A DNA stretch of 64,000 nucleotides from Paenibacillus sp. EZ-K15. GTDB taxonomy: Bacteria; Bacillota; Bacilli; Paenibacillales; Paenibacillaceae. Within the stretch, counting starts at the first letter, position 1, and each line of letters starts with the position of its first letter. The notes beneath the pieces were generated by a model, which was given only the letters and a program-made list of their open reading frames with translations, had not been told where the DNA came from and ran no database searches. The stretch spans positions 125,368 through 189,367 of the forward strand of contig NZ_PDHM01000012.1 of the NCBI RefSeq assembly GCF_002573715.1, given 5' to 3'. Positions 54,490-63,824 of this stretch are shown one piece after another. The position numbers and the translations under genes were made by a program.

Positions 54490-54833
54490 CGTTGAAACCG
54501 AATGAATTATTAAATGTGGCAGTGACTGCCGCTGAAGATAAAAAAGCGATGGATATCGTGGTTCTGGATCTTAGAGGAATTTCCCTGATCGCAGACTATT
54601 TTGTCATTTGCCATGGTAACTCGGATACACAAGTGCAAGCGATCGCAACCGAAATTCGTAAACAGGCTCATGATGCAGGAGTAGCTTTGCGCGGACTGGA
54701 GGGAATGGATGCAGCCCGCTGGGTGCTGATGGATCTCGGAGACGTGATCGTTCATATCTTCCATCGCGATGAGCGCGAATATTACAACATCGAACGACTG
54801 TGGTCGGATGCTAAAGTGGTGGAGAACGTATGA
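54486..54833 (+). CDS. rsfS: Ribosome silencing factor
   Basis: A 115-residue protein with the family core DYFVICHGNSDTQVQAIA and GLEGMDAARWVLMDLGDVIV. RsfS binds ribosomal protein L14 and blocks subunit joining in starvation. It begins in the yqeK stop region and ends overlapping the next gene by 4 nt (ATGA), in line with a tightly coupled operon. Confidence 0.96.
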   Translation: MTLKPNELLNVAVTAAEDKKAMDIVVLDLRGISLIADYFVICHGNSDTQVQAIATEIRKQAHDAGVALRGLEGMDAARWVLMDLGDVIVHIFHRDEREYYNIERLWSDAKVVENV

Positions 54834-55732
54834 GTCTGATTGCCGGCACATTAACGAAACTCGTCGTTTCCAGAGAAGTGTCCCCTTATGGTTATTTTCT
54901 GGATGGCGGAGATCGGGATGTGCTTCTTCATTATTCGGAGCTCACGGGTAAGATTGAGCCGGGGGATACGGTAGAGGTCTTTATATTCTTTGATACGGAA
55001 GACCGCCTGGCCGCTACGATGAAGAAGCCTTACCTTACGTTGGGTGAAACCGCTAAGCTTGAGGTGGCGGACGTCCATCCGCGCCTCGGCTGTTTCCTCG
55101 AGATGGGGCTTGGCAGGCAGCTTCTGCTTCCAATCCGAGAATTGCCGGAGTTGCGGGAGCTTCACCCCCAAGTGGGAGATCATGTGTTTGTCATCATGGA
55201 GCATGATAAGCAAGGACGACTTCGCGCGAAACTCGCCGGAGAACAAGAGCTTGCTCCGCTTGCGTTCCATGCGCCTGAATCGTGGAAGGGCCAATGGTTC
55301 ACAGCTCTGGTGTACAAGCCGCTCCAGATGGGCACGTTTGTCATCATCGATGGCGGTGTGATCGGTTTCGGCGCGATCGGCATGATCCATTCCTCGGAAC
55401 GGACGCGTATGCTGCGGCTTGGTGAAGAGGTGAAGGTCCGGGTCAGCCATATCCGGGAAGATGGCAGGGTCAACCTGTCCATGGTTCCGCAAAAAGAGAT
55501 CGGCCGGACGGATGATGCAGACCGGCTGCTTGCTTTTCTGAAGGAGCGTCCGGGCCATGGGATGCCGTATTCGGATGAAACGCCGCCCGACATCATTAAG
55601 CAGCGGTTCGGCATTAGCAAATCCGCCTTTAAACGCGCGCTTGGCAAGCTGATGAAGGACGGTTTGGTTACGCAAAAGGACAGCTGGACGTATATGGTCA
55701 ATCAAGAGGAGAACTCCGGATCAAACGAATAA
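54830..55732 (+). CDS. cvfB: S1-like RNA-binding protein, CvfB family
   Basis: A 300-residue protein with S1-like repeats (YGYFLDGGDRDVLLHYSELT; LGCFLEMGLGRQLLLPIREL; GFGAIGMIHSSERTRM) and a C-terminal winged helix (ISKSAFKRALGKLMKDGLVT). This is the layout of CvfB, which affects RNA stability and virulence gene expression in staphylococci. It overlaps rsfS by 4 nt. The precise RNA targets are unknown in this genus. Confidence 0.92.
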   Translation: MSLIAGTLTKLVVSREVSPYGYFLDGGDRDVLLHYSELTGKIEPGDTVEVFIFFDTEDRLAATMKKPYLTLGETAKLEVADVHPRLGCFLEMGLGRQLLLPIRELPELRELHPQVGDHVFVIMEHDKQGRLRAKLAGEQELAPLAFHAPESWKGQWFTALVYKPLQMGTFVIIDGGVIGFGAIGMIHSSERTRMLRLGEEVKVRVSHIREDGRVNLSMVPQKEIGRTDDADRLLAFLKERPGHGMPYSDETPPDIIKQRFGISKSAFKRALGKLMKDGLVTQKDSWTYMVNQEENSGSNE

Positions 55733-55774
55733 CCCGGCAAGGTAGGGGAAGCTTCTAAGGAAAGTGGTGTCATC

Positions 55775-56545
55775 ATGTTGTCTTACCGCAAGTTTGCTTA
55801 CGTATATGATCAACTCATGGAAGACATGCCGTACCCGGATTGGATTCGTTTTGCGAGAACCGCCTGGGATAAGCACGGAATGCCAAAAAGCGTCGTTGAG
55901 CTCGGGTGCGGGACAGGCAGCATTACCATTCCGCTCGTGAACTCCGGTTTCGAGGTAACAGGAATTGATCTGTCGGCAGATATGCTCTCAGTTGCCAGAC
56001 GCAAGCTGGAGGGTACACCCCAGGGGCATCGATTGTTCCGGGAAGGCAGCGTCCGCTGGGTACAACAGGACATGCGTTCGTGGGAGCTGCCCGAGCAGGT
56101 GGATTCCGTCATTTCATTTTGTGATTGTGTGAACTACCTGCTGGAGGAAAAGGACATTCGTTCCGCATTTACAAGGACCTACAACGGTCTCAAGGAAGGC
56201 GGCACGTTCCTGTTTGATGTGCATCACCCGAACACACTGCTTCGATACGACGAAGAACAGCCCTTTGTGCTGGACGAACGGGAAGTGTCCTACATTTGGA
56301 CATGCGACCTGGATGAAAGACGGATGGAAATTGAGCATCATCTCTCCATCTTTGCACGTGATGGCCAAGACCCTACGGTCTACCGTCGCTTTGAGGAAAC
56401 GCATGTGCAGCGGGGATATGACCCCGAATGGATGAAGGTCGAGCTGGTTAAGGCCGGATTCCGGGATGTGAAATGTTATGCCGATTTTGAGTGGATGGAA
56501 GCGGGCCAGGATGCATCCCGGCTGTTCTACGTTGCCGTAAAATAA
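55775..56545 (+). CDS. yqeM: Class I SAM-dependent methyltransferase YqeM
   Basis: A 256-residue methyltransferase with motif I in VVELGCGTGSITIPLV, an acidic residue at the end of the second strand in GIDLSADMLSVAR, and DSVISFCDCVNYL. It is placed like yqeM of Bacillus. The substrate is unknown. The ATG lies 42 nt after cvfB. The operon ends here at a very stable terminator. Confidence 0.92.
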   Translation: MLSYRKFAYVYDQLMEDMPYPDWIRFARTAWDKHGMPKSVVELGCGTGSITIPLVNSGFEVTGIDLSADMLSVARRKLEGTPQGHRLFREGSVRWVQQDMRSWELPEQVDSVISFCDCVNYLLEEKDIRSAFTRTYNGLKEGGTFLFDVHHPNTLLRYDEEQPFVLDEREVSYIWTCDLDERRMEIEHHLSIFARDGQDPTVYRRFEETHVQRGYDPEWMKVELVKAGFRDVKCYADFEWMEAGQDASRLFYVAVK

Positions 56546-56564
56546 ACGAAAAAATCCTTTTATG

Positions 56565-56612
56565 AGAAGCACTTTCTTTTGTCTGTAGCGACAAAAGAAA
56601 GTGCTTCTTTTT
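56565..56612 (+). terminator. Strong intrinsic terminator of the yqe operon
   Basis: A perfect 19-bp stem: AGAAGCACTTTCTTTTGTC against GACAAAAGAAAGTGCTTCT with a 6-nt loop and a T-run. The following 250 bases up to 56864 hold no gene or clear promoter that I can support. Confidence 0.95.
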
Positions 56613-56864
56613 CGTTGTGCATGGATTCATTATATTCAAAGACATTTCTTTTCCGCTTTATTTGACTGTAGTTAAGGTTCGGTAGCAGGGATATGGGTTT
56701 GCTTCCGAGACTGTGCTACGATGAGGAATAGATAGGATGAACAGAAATGAGAGCGCTATCTCAAGAGATGTTTCTATGCATCCGGCGTGCTCTGAATGAC
56801 CGTATTTGAGTTCAATGATGATCAAATGATGCATAAGCTAATCTATTGGGTCGAGAGAGGATGA

Positions 56865-57737
56865 ATGAGCATGAAACTGTCTGTATTTACAGTCGCAACT
56901 CCTGACTTACAGCCTGAGGAGTTGGCAAAAGCCGCGGCGGATGCCGGTATCGAAGGAATCGAATGGCGTTTCAAGGAGATTCCGGAAGAAGCTGCGGGGG
57001 AGAAGCCCTCCTTCTGGAGGCATAACCGCTGCTCCATGGATCCAAACGGCACGCAGGAGGATTGGCTCAGGTTTCAGCAAGCAGCCGACAAGCATGGCCG
57101 GCGGAGTCTTGCGGTCGTCCCTTATCTGACATGCGGCGACGTGGAAGCAACGGAGAAGGTCATGCAAGCGGCCAAGCTGATCGGAGCCTCCTTTATTCGC
57201 GTGGGTATTCCGGGATATGACCGAAAGCGAAATTACAATGAACTGTACGACCAGGCGGTCCGTTATCTGCATGAGGTACAGGATCTCGCTGCGGCATACG
57301 GGGTCAAGGGAGTAGTGGAAACTCATCATCTTACGATCACTCCGAGCGCGGGATTGACGCACCGGCTTGTATCCCGCTTCAATCCGCAGCATATCGGCGT
57401 GCTGTATGATCCGGGCAACATGGTCCATGAAGGTTACGAGAACTACCGGATGGGCTTGGAGCTTCTTGGTCCCTACCTGGCCCATGTCCATGTGAAAAAC
57501 GGGGGTTATCGCAAAACGCCTTCCGAGGATGGCACCTCGGCGACGTGGTCCGGGGAATGGGTCCCGCTTGCCCAGGGGGCCGTCCCATGGAAGCAGGTTA
57601 TACAGGATCTGCAGTCGGTTGGTTACGAAGGTTATTACGGGATCGAGGATTTTAGCGGAACGTTCCAGTCCAGGGAAATGCTTGTTCGTTTTGCCGAGCA
57701 GATGAAGTTGTGGTCAGATCAGAAACAAAACGCGTAG
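56865..57737 (+). CDS. Sugar phosphate isomerase/epimerase-like protein
   Basis: A 290-residue TIM-barrel protein of the xylose-isomerase-like family. Likely metal ligands are in GVVETHHLTITPSAG (glutamate), VLYDPGNMVHEGYEN (aspartate), LAHVHVKNGGYRK (histidine) and YYGIEDFSGTFQ (glutamate). It is the first of three genes with two Gfo/Idh/MocA dehydrogenases and an AraC regulator, a set that usually oxidises and isomerises an unusual sugar or polyol such as an inositol or a 3-keto sugar. The ATG follows AGAGAGGATG. The substrate is unknown. Confidence 0.85.
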   Translation: MSMKLSVFTVATPDLQPEELAKAAADAGIEGIEWRFKEIPEEAAGEKPSFWRHNRCSMDPNGTQEDWLRFQQAADKHGRRSLAVVPYLTCGDVEATEKVMQAAKLIGASFIRVGIPGYDRKRNYNELYDQAVRYLHEVQDLAAAYGVKGVVETHHLTITPSAGLTHRLVSRFNPQHIGVLYDPGNMVHEGYENYRMGLELLGPYLAHVHVKNGGYRKTPSEDGTSATWSGEWVPLAQGAVPWKQVIQDLQSVGYEGYYGIEDFSGTFQSREMLVRFAEQMKLWSDQKQNA

Positions 57738-57762
57738 GTCACTTTTGAAGGAGGCTATAGAT

Positions 57763-58932
57763 ATGGAGCAGGTAAGAGTAGGGGTAATCGGACTGGGGAT
57801 GGGTTTTTCGCATGCCAGATCGCTGGCGTCCGGGCGGATCAAAGGCGCGCGGCTTAGCGCAATATGCGATCTGAATCCAGCCAAGCAGGAAGAAGCGAGG
57901 GCAACGCTGCCTTCGGACGTAAAAATTTGGAGTGATACGGACGCTATGATCTCATCGGGGGAGATAGATGCGGTAATTATTGCCACGCCCCATTATGCCC
58001 ATCCTCAAGTAGCGATCGAGTGCCTGAATCATGGACTCCATGTCCTGATCGAGAAACCGGCAGGCGTTTACACGAAGCAGGTACGGGAAATGAATCGCGC
58101 GGCAGAAGCCAGTGACAAAGTGTTCTCAATTATGTACAACCAGCGCTGTAATCCGCTATACAAGAAGCTGAGAGAGCTTATTGCTGACGGCGAACTCGGT
58201 GAAGTTCGGAGGATGAACTGGATCGTAACGAATTGGTACCGGTCCCAGAGCTATTATGATTCAGGCGGATGGCGAGCTACCTGGGCTGGAGAAGGCGGAG
58301 GGGTGCTGATTAACCAGTCCCCGCATCAGCTGGACCTCTGGCAGTGGACGACCGGCATGATGCCAAAGAGAATTCGTGCATTTTGCGCCTTCGGTAAGTA
58401 CCGGAACATCGAAGTCGAAGATGACGTGACGTCTTATGCGGAATACGAGAATGGTGCTACGGCCGTCTTTATTACGACAACGGGTGAAGCCCCGGGCACT
58501 AACCGATATGAAGTGACGGGAGACCGCGGAAAAATCGTTATCGAGGACGGCAAGCTCACCTTCTGGCGCCTCCGTGTGCCAGAGCCGGAATTCAATCGGG
58601 AGTATACCGGGGGCTTCGGCGAACCGGAATGCTGGAAATGCGAGGTGCCGATCTCGGGGGATAATCCGCAGCATAGCGGCATTATCCAGAACTTTGCGGA
58701 TGCTATTTTGCATGGAACGCCATTGATTGCCCCGGGTGAAGAGGGAATTCATGGATTGACGCTGTCCAATGCCATGCATCTGTCCACCTGGACCGACAAT
58801 TGGGTTGATCTGCCTCTTAACGAAGAGCTGTATTACGAAATGCTGCAGGAACGGATCACACATTCTTCCGCTCAGAAAACGGTCAAGGAGATCGGGCAGG
58901 TGGATATGAGCAAAACGTTTGGATCCTACTAA
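57763..58932 (+). CDS. Gfo/Idh/MocA-family oxidoreductase (first)
   Basis: A 389-residue dehydrogenase; ATG at 57763 follows GAAGGAGG. The N-terminal Rossmann fold is VGVIGLGMGFSHARSLASG, with the EKP motif in VLIEKPAGVYTKQVREM and the substrate-side motif GGVLINQSPHQLDLWQW, whose histidine is usually catalytic. Such enzymes oxidise sugars at C1 or C3 with NAD(P). It sits 25 nt after the isomerase gene and 20 nt before a second dehydrogenase of the same broad family. Confidence 0.9.
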   Translation: MEQVRVGVIGLGMGFSHARSLASGRIKGARLSAICDLNPAKQEEARATLPSDVKIWSDTDAMISSGEIDAVIIATPHYAHPQVAIECLNHGLHVLIEKPAGVYTKQVREMNRAAEASDKVFSIMYNQRCNPLYKKLRELIADGELGEVRRMNWIVTNWYRSQSYYDSGGWRATWAGEGGGVLINQSPHQLDLWQWTTGMMPKRIRAFCAFGKYRNIEVEDDVTSYAEYENGATAVFITTTGEAPGTNRYEVTGDRGKIVIEDGKLTFWRLRVPEPEFNREYTGGFGEPECWKCEVPISGDNPQHSGIIQNFADAILHGTPLIAPGEEGIHGLTLSNAMHLSTWTDNWVDLPLNEELYYEMLQERITHSSAQKTVKEIGQVDMSKTFGSY

Positions 58933-58952
58933 ATAATCAGGAGGCATGTGGT

Positions 58953-60026
58953 ATGGACCGCAGTAATGGAATGCTCTATGCGCCGGTGGGCAAGGCCCAG
59001 CCGGTGTGCAAGCCCGGAGAGTTTATGTTTGCCGCCATGTCGCTGGAGCATGGGCATATATACGGCATGTGTAACGGATTGATCGAGGCCGGGGCTACGC
59101 TGAAGTGGGTGTATGACTCAGACCCCGCGAAGGTTGCGGCTTTTTGCAAAGCTTACCCAAGTGTAACCGTCGCTTCGTCGGAGGCACAGGTGCTTGAGGA
59201 TGCGGAGGTTCATCTGGTAGCGGCTGCGGCCATTCCTTCGGAAAGATGCGAACTTGGCCTGAAGGTCATGTCGCATGGGAAGGATTATTTTACGGATAAG
59301 ACGCCTTTCACCACGCTGGAGCAGGTGAACGCTGCTCGCGCGAAGGCGGCGGAGACAGGCAGGAAGTACATGGTCTATTACAGTGAACGGCTGCATGTAG
59401 AGAGTGCCGTCCATGCAGGAAGGCTGATCCAGGACGGAGCAATCGGGCGAGTGGTGCAAGTGATGGGAACAGGGCCGCACCGTTTAAATGCGTCTTCCCG
59501 TCCAGACTGGTTTTTCCGTCATCAACAGTATGGTGGCATTCTGTGTGATATCGGCTCCCACCAGATTGAACAATTTTTATTTTTTGCCGGCTGCCGCGAT
59601 GCCAAGGTGCTCAGCAGCAAGGTGGGCAATTATGCGAATCCGGATTACCCGGAGCTGGAGGATTTCGGAGATGCGACGCTTGTGGGAGACAACGGGGCCA
59701 CGAATTATTTCCGTGTCGATTGGCTGACACCTGGAGGCCTTGGCACCTGGGGCGACGGAAGAACCTTTATTCTGGGTACGGAAGGATACATCGAGCTTCG
59801 TAAATACATCGATATCGCAAGGCATCCGCAAGGCGATCATCTGTACCTGGTTAATGGCGAGGGAGAGTTTCATATGGAGCTTCAAGGCAAGGTGGGCTAT
59901 CCATTCTTCGGGGAGCTTATCCTGGATTGTCTGGAACGTACGGAGCATGCCATGTCCCAGGAGCACGCCTTCAAAGCCGGAGAATTGTGCGTCATCGCCC
60001 AAAATGAGGCCGTGCGCATTCCATAA
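58953..60026 (+). CDS. Gfo/Idh/MocA-family oxidoreductase (second)
   Basis: A 357-residue protein that diverges from its neighbour but keeps the layout: a nucleotide-binding start (FAAMSLEHGHIYGMCNGLIE, lacking the classic GxGxxG), TDKTPFTTLEQVNAARAKA in place of the EKP motif and GGILCDIGSHQIEQFLFFAG with the putative catalytic histidine. The atypical dinucleotide loop leaves the cofactor uncertain. It likely works on the same sugar as the first enzyme, so the pair may carry out a two-step redox conversion. It follows AGGAGG. Confidence 0.88.
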   Translation: MDRSNGMLYAPVGKAQPVCKPGEFMFAAMSLEHGHIYGMCNGLIEAGATLKWVYDSDPAKVAAFCKAYPSVTVASSEAQVLEDAEVHLVAAAAIPSERCELGLKVMSHGKDYFTDKTPFTTLEQVNAARAKAAETGRKYMVYYSERLHVESAVHAGRLIQDGAIGRVVQVMGTGPHRLNASSRPDWFFRHQQYGGILCDIGSHQIEQFLFFAGCRDAKVLSSKVGNYANPDYPELEDFGDATLVGDNGATNYFRVDWLTPGGLGTWGDGRTFILGTEGYIELRKYIDIARHPQGDHLYLVNGEGEFHMELQGKVGYPFFGELILDCLERTEHAMSQEHAFKAGELCVIAQNEAVRIP

Positions 60027-60110
60027 AATCATTTATAATAGAGAAAACCCCGCTTTGTTGAGGGTTGAGGATTAGACAACTCCAAAATCGCTAAAGGGGC
60101 GATTCTCTAG

Positions 60111-60992
60111 ATGACCTCATCTGCCGATATGATGCCAGGATTTGACCGCATGCAGCTGCAGGCGCCGTTCGATCTGACCTATTACAATGAACAGCCGTTG
60201 TCTGGAGGGCAGTTTCACTCGCATGCCTTTTATGAAATTTATTATTTCCATGAAGGACGCTGCACTTATTTGATCGGCGATTCCGTTTTCACGCTGAAGC
60301 CGGGGGATCTGCTCTTGATGAACGGACTTACGCTTCACTGTCCGAATGTAGAGCCTGATTCCAGATATGTCAGAAGTATTCTGCATTTTGATCCGGCCTG
60401 GATTTGCAAGGGGCTTTCGGAGACGGCCAGATCGATACTGCTGGACCCCTTCGAAACGCTGCGAAATCATCGCATGACACTGACAGGGGCGAACCGGGGC
60501 GAATTTGAAGGCATGCTGGCCGATATGCATCGCCTCTCGGCATCCACGGCCGGTTTTCGTCAGGAACGGATAACTTTGCGTATTCAGGAGATGATGTACG
60601 TCATCGCGGACTGGTGCCAGGGTGCTGTGCAGGATCAGGACTCCATCTCCGAGAAAGAACGGCATGTCCAGCATGTCGTGTCGTTTGTCGAGGAAAATTA
60701 TATGCAGGATCTTACGCTGGAGCGAATCGCCCGCGATATGCATATTACGAAGCACTATTTATCCTCCTTGTTTAAGGAGGTTACTGGAACGACGGTGTTT
60801 AAATATTTGTATCACCGGCGGATTAACCAAGCTAAAATTTTGCTCAGGCTCCACCCTCATCTCAGCATCACAGAGATCAGCCAGGCGGCAGGCTTCAAGC
60901 ATTTGGCTCATTTCAGCAGGATGTTCAAGGCTATGGTCGGGACGACACCGGAATATTATCGCAGAAGCGGAGAAGAGCTTTCGTTGACTTGA
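60111..60992 (+). CDS. AraC-family transcriptional regulator with cupin sensor
   Basis: A 293-residue soluble regulator. The N-terminal cupin (QFHSHAFYEIYYFHEGRCTY, then LKPGDLLLMNGLTLH) senses a small molecule, and the C-terminal 100 residues hold two helix-turn-helices (LTLERIARDMHITKHYLSSL; ITEISQAAGFKHLAHFSRMF). It lies 84 nt after the dehydrogenase in the same direction, so it probably controls the isomerase-dehydrogenase genes. The stop codon overlaps the leuS promoter -35 region. Confidence 0.88.
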   Translation: MTSSADMMPGFDRMQLQAPFDLTYYNEQPLSGGQFHSHAFYEIYYFHEGRCTYLIGDSVFTLKPGDLLLMNGLTLHCPNVEPDSRYVRSILHFDPAWICKGLSETARSILLDPFETLRNHRMTLTGANRGEFEGMLADMHRLSASTAGFRQERITLRIQEMMYVIADWCQGAVQDQDSISEKERHVQHVVSFVEENYMQDLTLERIARDMHITKHYLSSLFKEVTGTTVFKYLYHRRINQAKILLRLHPHLSITEISQAAGFKHLAHFSRMFKAMVGTTPEYYRRSGEELSLT

Positions 60993-61012
60993 TCGTACTT
61001 TTTGGGTATAAT
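60984..61012 (+). promoter_or_regulatory. Sigma-A promoter of leuS
   Basis: TTGACT (60984-60989), 17-nt spacer, TATAAT (61007-61012). The -35 box lies inside the last codons of the AraC gene. It drives the T-box leader that follows. Confidence 0.85.
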
Positions 61013-61330
61013 AGCCACATTAAAACGGTAATATGAACGCGATGATGAGGATCAATCGTTCCACTTTCGATCATGCAGAGAGCCGGTGTCTGGTGAAAAC
61101 CGGTTGACGATAGGAATGAACTCGCCTCGGAGCAATGGTGTTAACCCGGCCGTCGGAGGGCTGTATTCCGGCAGATTCGGCCGCTGAAGCATCGTCGTCT
61201 CATCCGCGATAAGGATGCAAAGGGAGTGAAAGGCAAAGCATGCCTTTGGCTAACTAGGGTGGTACCACGGGAATCAAACCTCTCGTCCCTAGCGATCAGC
61301 GCTATGGATGATGAGGTTTTTTTGTTTTTT
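61013..61330 (+). promoter_or_regulatory. T-box leader controlling leuS
   Basis: Stem I holds GATGATGAGGA and an AGAGAGCCGG apical region. The specifier-loop pattern GAA-CTC at 61118-61123 presents CTC, a leucine codon. The T-box sequence AGGGTGGTACCACG lies at 61256-61269, followed by the terminator. Uncharged tRNA-Leu is expected to bind and prevent termination, so leuS is expressed in leucine starvation. The codon call is from pattern and should be confirmed by folding. Confidence 0.9.
61276..61324 (+). terminator. Regulated terminator of the leuS T-box
   Basis: AAACCTC pairs with GAGGTTT around a second imperfect stem, ending in a T-run. It is mutually exclusive with the antiterminator formed by the T-box sequence upstream. 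Confidence 0.85.
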
Positions 61331-61382
61331 TGGGCAATGGCATAGGCCTTGCCTCTCGACTGCGAAGGAGGAGCAATGAAGT

Positions 61383-63824
61383 ATGACGGACAATCAACCA
61401 ACGGGCCACGGCTATCAGCCGCAGGCCATCGAACCGAAGTGGCAGCAATACTGGGATGAGAACAAAACCTTTAAAACGGAAGATTCATCATCCAAACCGA
61501 AATTTTATGCGCTGGATATGTTTCCGTATCCATCAGGCGCAGGCTTGCACGTAGGGCATCCGGAGGGGTACACGGCGACTGACATCGTGTCACGCTACAA
61601 GCGGATGCGCGGATACAACGTGCTTCATCCGATGGGATGGGATGCCTTCGGTCTGCCAGCGGAGCAGTATGCGATGGACACAGGCAAACATCCTCGCGAG
61701 TTTACCGTGCAAAACATTGATACATTCCGCCGCCAGATCAAATCTCTCGGCTTCTCGTATGACTGGGACCGCGAGATCAGCACCACCGATCCGGAATATT
61801 ATAAATGGACCCAGTGGATCTTTATCCAGCTCTATAAGCGCGGCCTTGCCTATGTGGCTGAAGTGCCGGTGAACTGGTGCGAAGCGCTCGGTACCGTGCT
61901 TGCGAATGAAGAGGTCATCGACGGCAAGAGCGAACGCGGAGGCCATCCGGTCGTACGTAAGCCGATGCGTCAATGGATTCTGCGTATTACCGAATACGCG
62001 GATCGTCTCCTTGAAGATCTGGATGAATTGGACTGGAGCGAGAGCCTGAAGGATATGCAGCGTAACTGGATTGGCAAATCCACAGGCGCTGAGGTTCGTT
62101 TTGACATCGAAGGGTACGATGGTCATCTGGAGGTGTTCACAACCCGTCCAGATACGCTGTTCGGGGCAAGCTACTGCGTCCTGGCGCCGGAGCATGACCT
62201 CGTGGATAAGATTACGTCAGCCGATCAGCGTGAAGCCGTAAAGGCTTATCAAGATCAAGCGGCTCGTAAAAGCGACCTGGAGCGGACGGATCTGGCCAAG
62301 GATAAAACCGGTGTATTTACGGGTGCGTACGCTATCAATCCGGTAAACGGCGCTAAAGTGCCGATCTGGATCGCGGATTACGTGCTTGCTGGCTATGGAA
62401 CGGGAGCCATTATGGCGGTTCCGGGTCATGACAGCCGCGACTGGGAGTTTGCGAAGCAATTCGGTCTTCCGATTATTGAAGTTGTTCAGGGTGGAAATGT
62501 CGAGGAGGAAGCATACAGCGGCAGTGGCGCGCATGTGAATTCCGGCTTCCTGAATGGGTTGGATAATGAAGAGGCTATCCAGGCGATGAATGAATGGCTG
62601 GAGCAAGAGGGCAAGGGCAAGAAGAAGGTAACTTACCGTCTGCGCGACTGGCTGTTCAGCCGTCAACGCTACTGGGGTGAGCCGATTCCGATTCTGCATC
62701 TGGAAGACGGAACGATGAAGACCGTGCCGGAGGATCAGCTTCCATTGTTGCTGCCGGATGTGGATCAGATTAAACCGTCTGGTACCGGCGAATCGCCGCT
62801 GGCTAACGTTACGGAGTGGGTGGAAACGGTAGATCCCGAAACGGGCATGAAAGCCCGCCGCGAGACCAATACGATGCCGCAATGGGCTGGCAGCTGCTGG
62901 TACTACCTGCGTTATATCGATCCGCGTAATAATGAGGAATTGTGCTCCAAGGAGAAGCAGAAGGAATGGCTGCCGGTTGACCTGTACATCGGTGGTGTGG
63001 AGCATGCGGTGCTTCATTTGCTGTATGCACGCTTCTGGCACAAAGTATTGTATGACCTGGGTGTCGTCGATACGAAGGAGCCTTTCCAGAAGCTGGTCAA
63101 TCAGGGTATGATCCTGGGCAACAATAATGAAAAAATGAGTAAATCCCGCGGCAATGTCATCAATCCGGATGATATTGTTAACGAATACGGTGCCGACACG
63201 CTGCGCGTGTACGAGATGTTCATGGGACCGCTGGAAGCGACCAAGCCATGGAACACCAACGGGGTTGAAGGAACGCATCGTTTCCTCTCCCGCGTATGGC
63301 GCCTGTTCATCGGAGACGATGGTCAATTGAACCCTAAAATCGTGGCAGGCGAGGGTACGGACGAATTCAAACGTACGCTGCACAAAACGATTAAGAAAGT
63401 AACCGAAGACTTTGAACATATGCGCTTTAACACAGCGATCAGCCAGCTGATGGTATTCATCAACGAGGGATACAAGACGGAAGAGCTTCCGCGCAAAGCG
63501 ATGGAGAACTTCGTTCAGCTGCTTTCCCCGCTGGCCCCTCACCTGGCTGAAGAGCTGTGGAGCCGTTTAGGCTACACGGAGAGCGTAACCTACGTGCCAT
63601 GGCCGGAGTATGATGAGGCTTGGACTGTAGAGGCCGAAGTTGAGATTGTTGTTCAAGTTAACGGCAAAATCGTAGAACGTGCCAAAATCTCGAAAGACAT
63701 GGACCAAGAAGCCATGCAACAACATAGCCTCTCCCTTCCGAATGTCAAGCAGGCGCTGGAAGGAAAGAGTATTCGCAAAATTATTGCCGTACCGGGTAAA
63801 CTGGTCAATATCGTGGCCGGTTAA
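61383..63824 (+). CDS. leuS: Leucyl-tRNA synthetase
   Basis: An 813-residue enzyme of bacterial length. The HIGH-type motif is in [20 protein letters not shown], the KMSKS motif in [17 protein letters not shown], and the editing domain sits between them (for example [19 protein letters not shown]). It charges tRNA-Leu with leucine and hydrolyses mischarged products. ATG at 61383 follows AGGAGG at a slightly long distance. The stop codon overlaps the convergent gene by 20 nt. Confidence 0.98.
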   Translation: MTDNQPTGHGYQPQAIEPKWQQYWDENKTFKTEDSSSKPKFYALDMFPYPSGAGLHVGHPEGYTATDIVSRYKRMRGYNVLHPMGWDAFGLPAEQYAMDTGKHPREFTVQNIDTFRRQIKSLGFSYDWDREISTTDPEYYKWTQWIFIQLYKRGLAYVAEVPVNWCEALGTVLANEEVIDGKSERGGHPVVRKPMRQWILRITEYADRLLEDLDELDWSESLKDMQRNWIGKSTGAEVRFDIEGYDGHLEVFTTRPDTLFGASYCVLAPEHDLVDKITSADQREAVKAYQDQAARKSDLERTDLAKDKTGVFTGAYAINPVNGAKVPIWIADYVLAGYGTGAIMAVPGHDSRDWEFAKQFGLPIIEVVQGGNVEEEAYSGSGAHVNSGFLNGLDNEEAIQAMNEWLEQEGKGKKKVTYRLRDWLFSRQRYWGEPIPILHLEDGTMKTVPEDQLPLLLPDVDQIKPSGTGESPLANVTEWVETVDPETGMKARRETNTMPQWAGSCWYYLRYIDPRNNEELCSKEKQKEWLPVDLYIGGVEHAVLHLLYARFWHKVLYDLGVVDTKEPFQKLVNQGMILGNNNEKMSKSRGNVINPDDIVNEYGADTLRVYEMFMGPLEATKPWNTNGVEGTHRFLSRVWRLFIGDDGQLNPKIVAGEGTDEFKRTLHKTIKKVTEDFEHMRFNTAISQLMVFINEGYKTEELPRKAMENFVQLLSPLAPHLAEELWSRLGYTESVTYVPWPEYDEAWTVEAEVEIVVQVNGKIVERAKISKDMDQEAMQQHSLSLPNVKQALEGKSIRKIIAVPGKLVNIVAG

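Noticed and set aside
62217..63542. Long - strand open frame of 441 codons
   Set aside because: Antisense to leuS, no family-like sequence and no ribosome binding site; a shadow frame.
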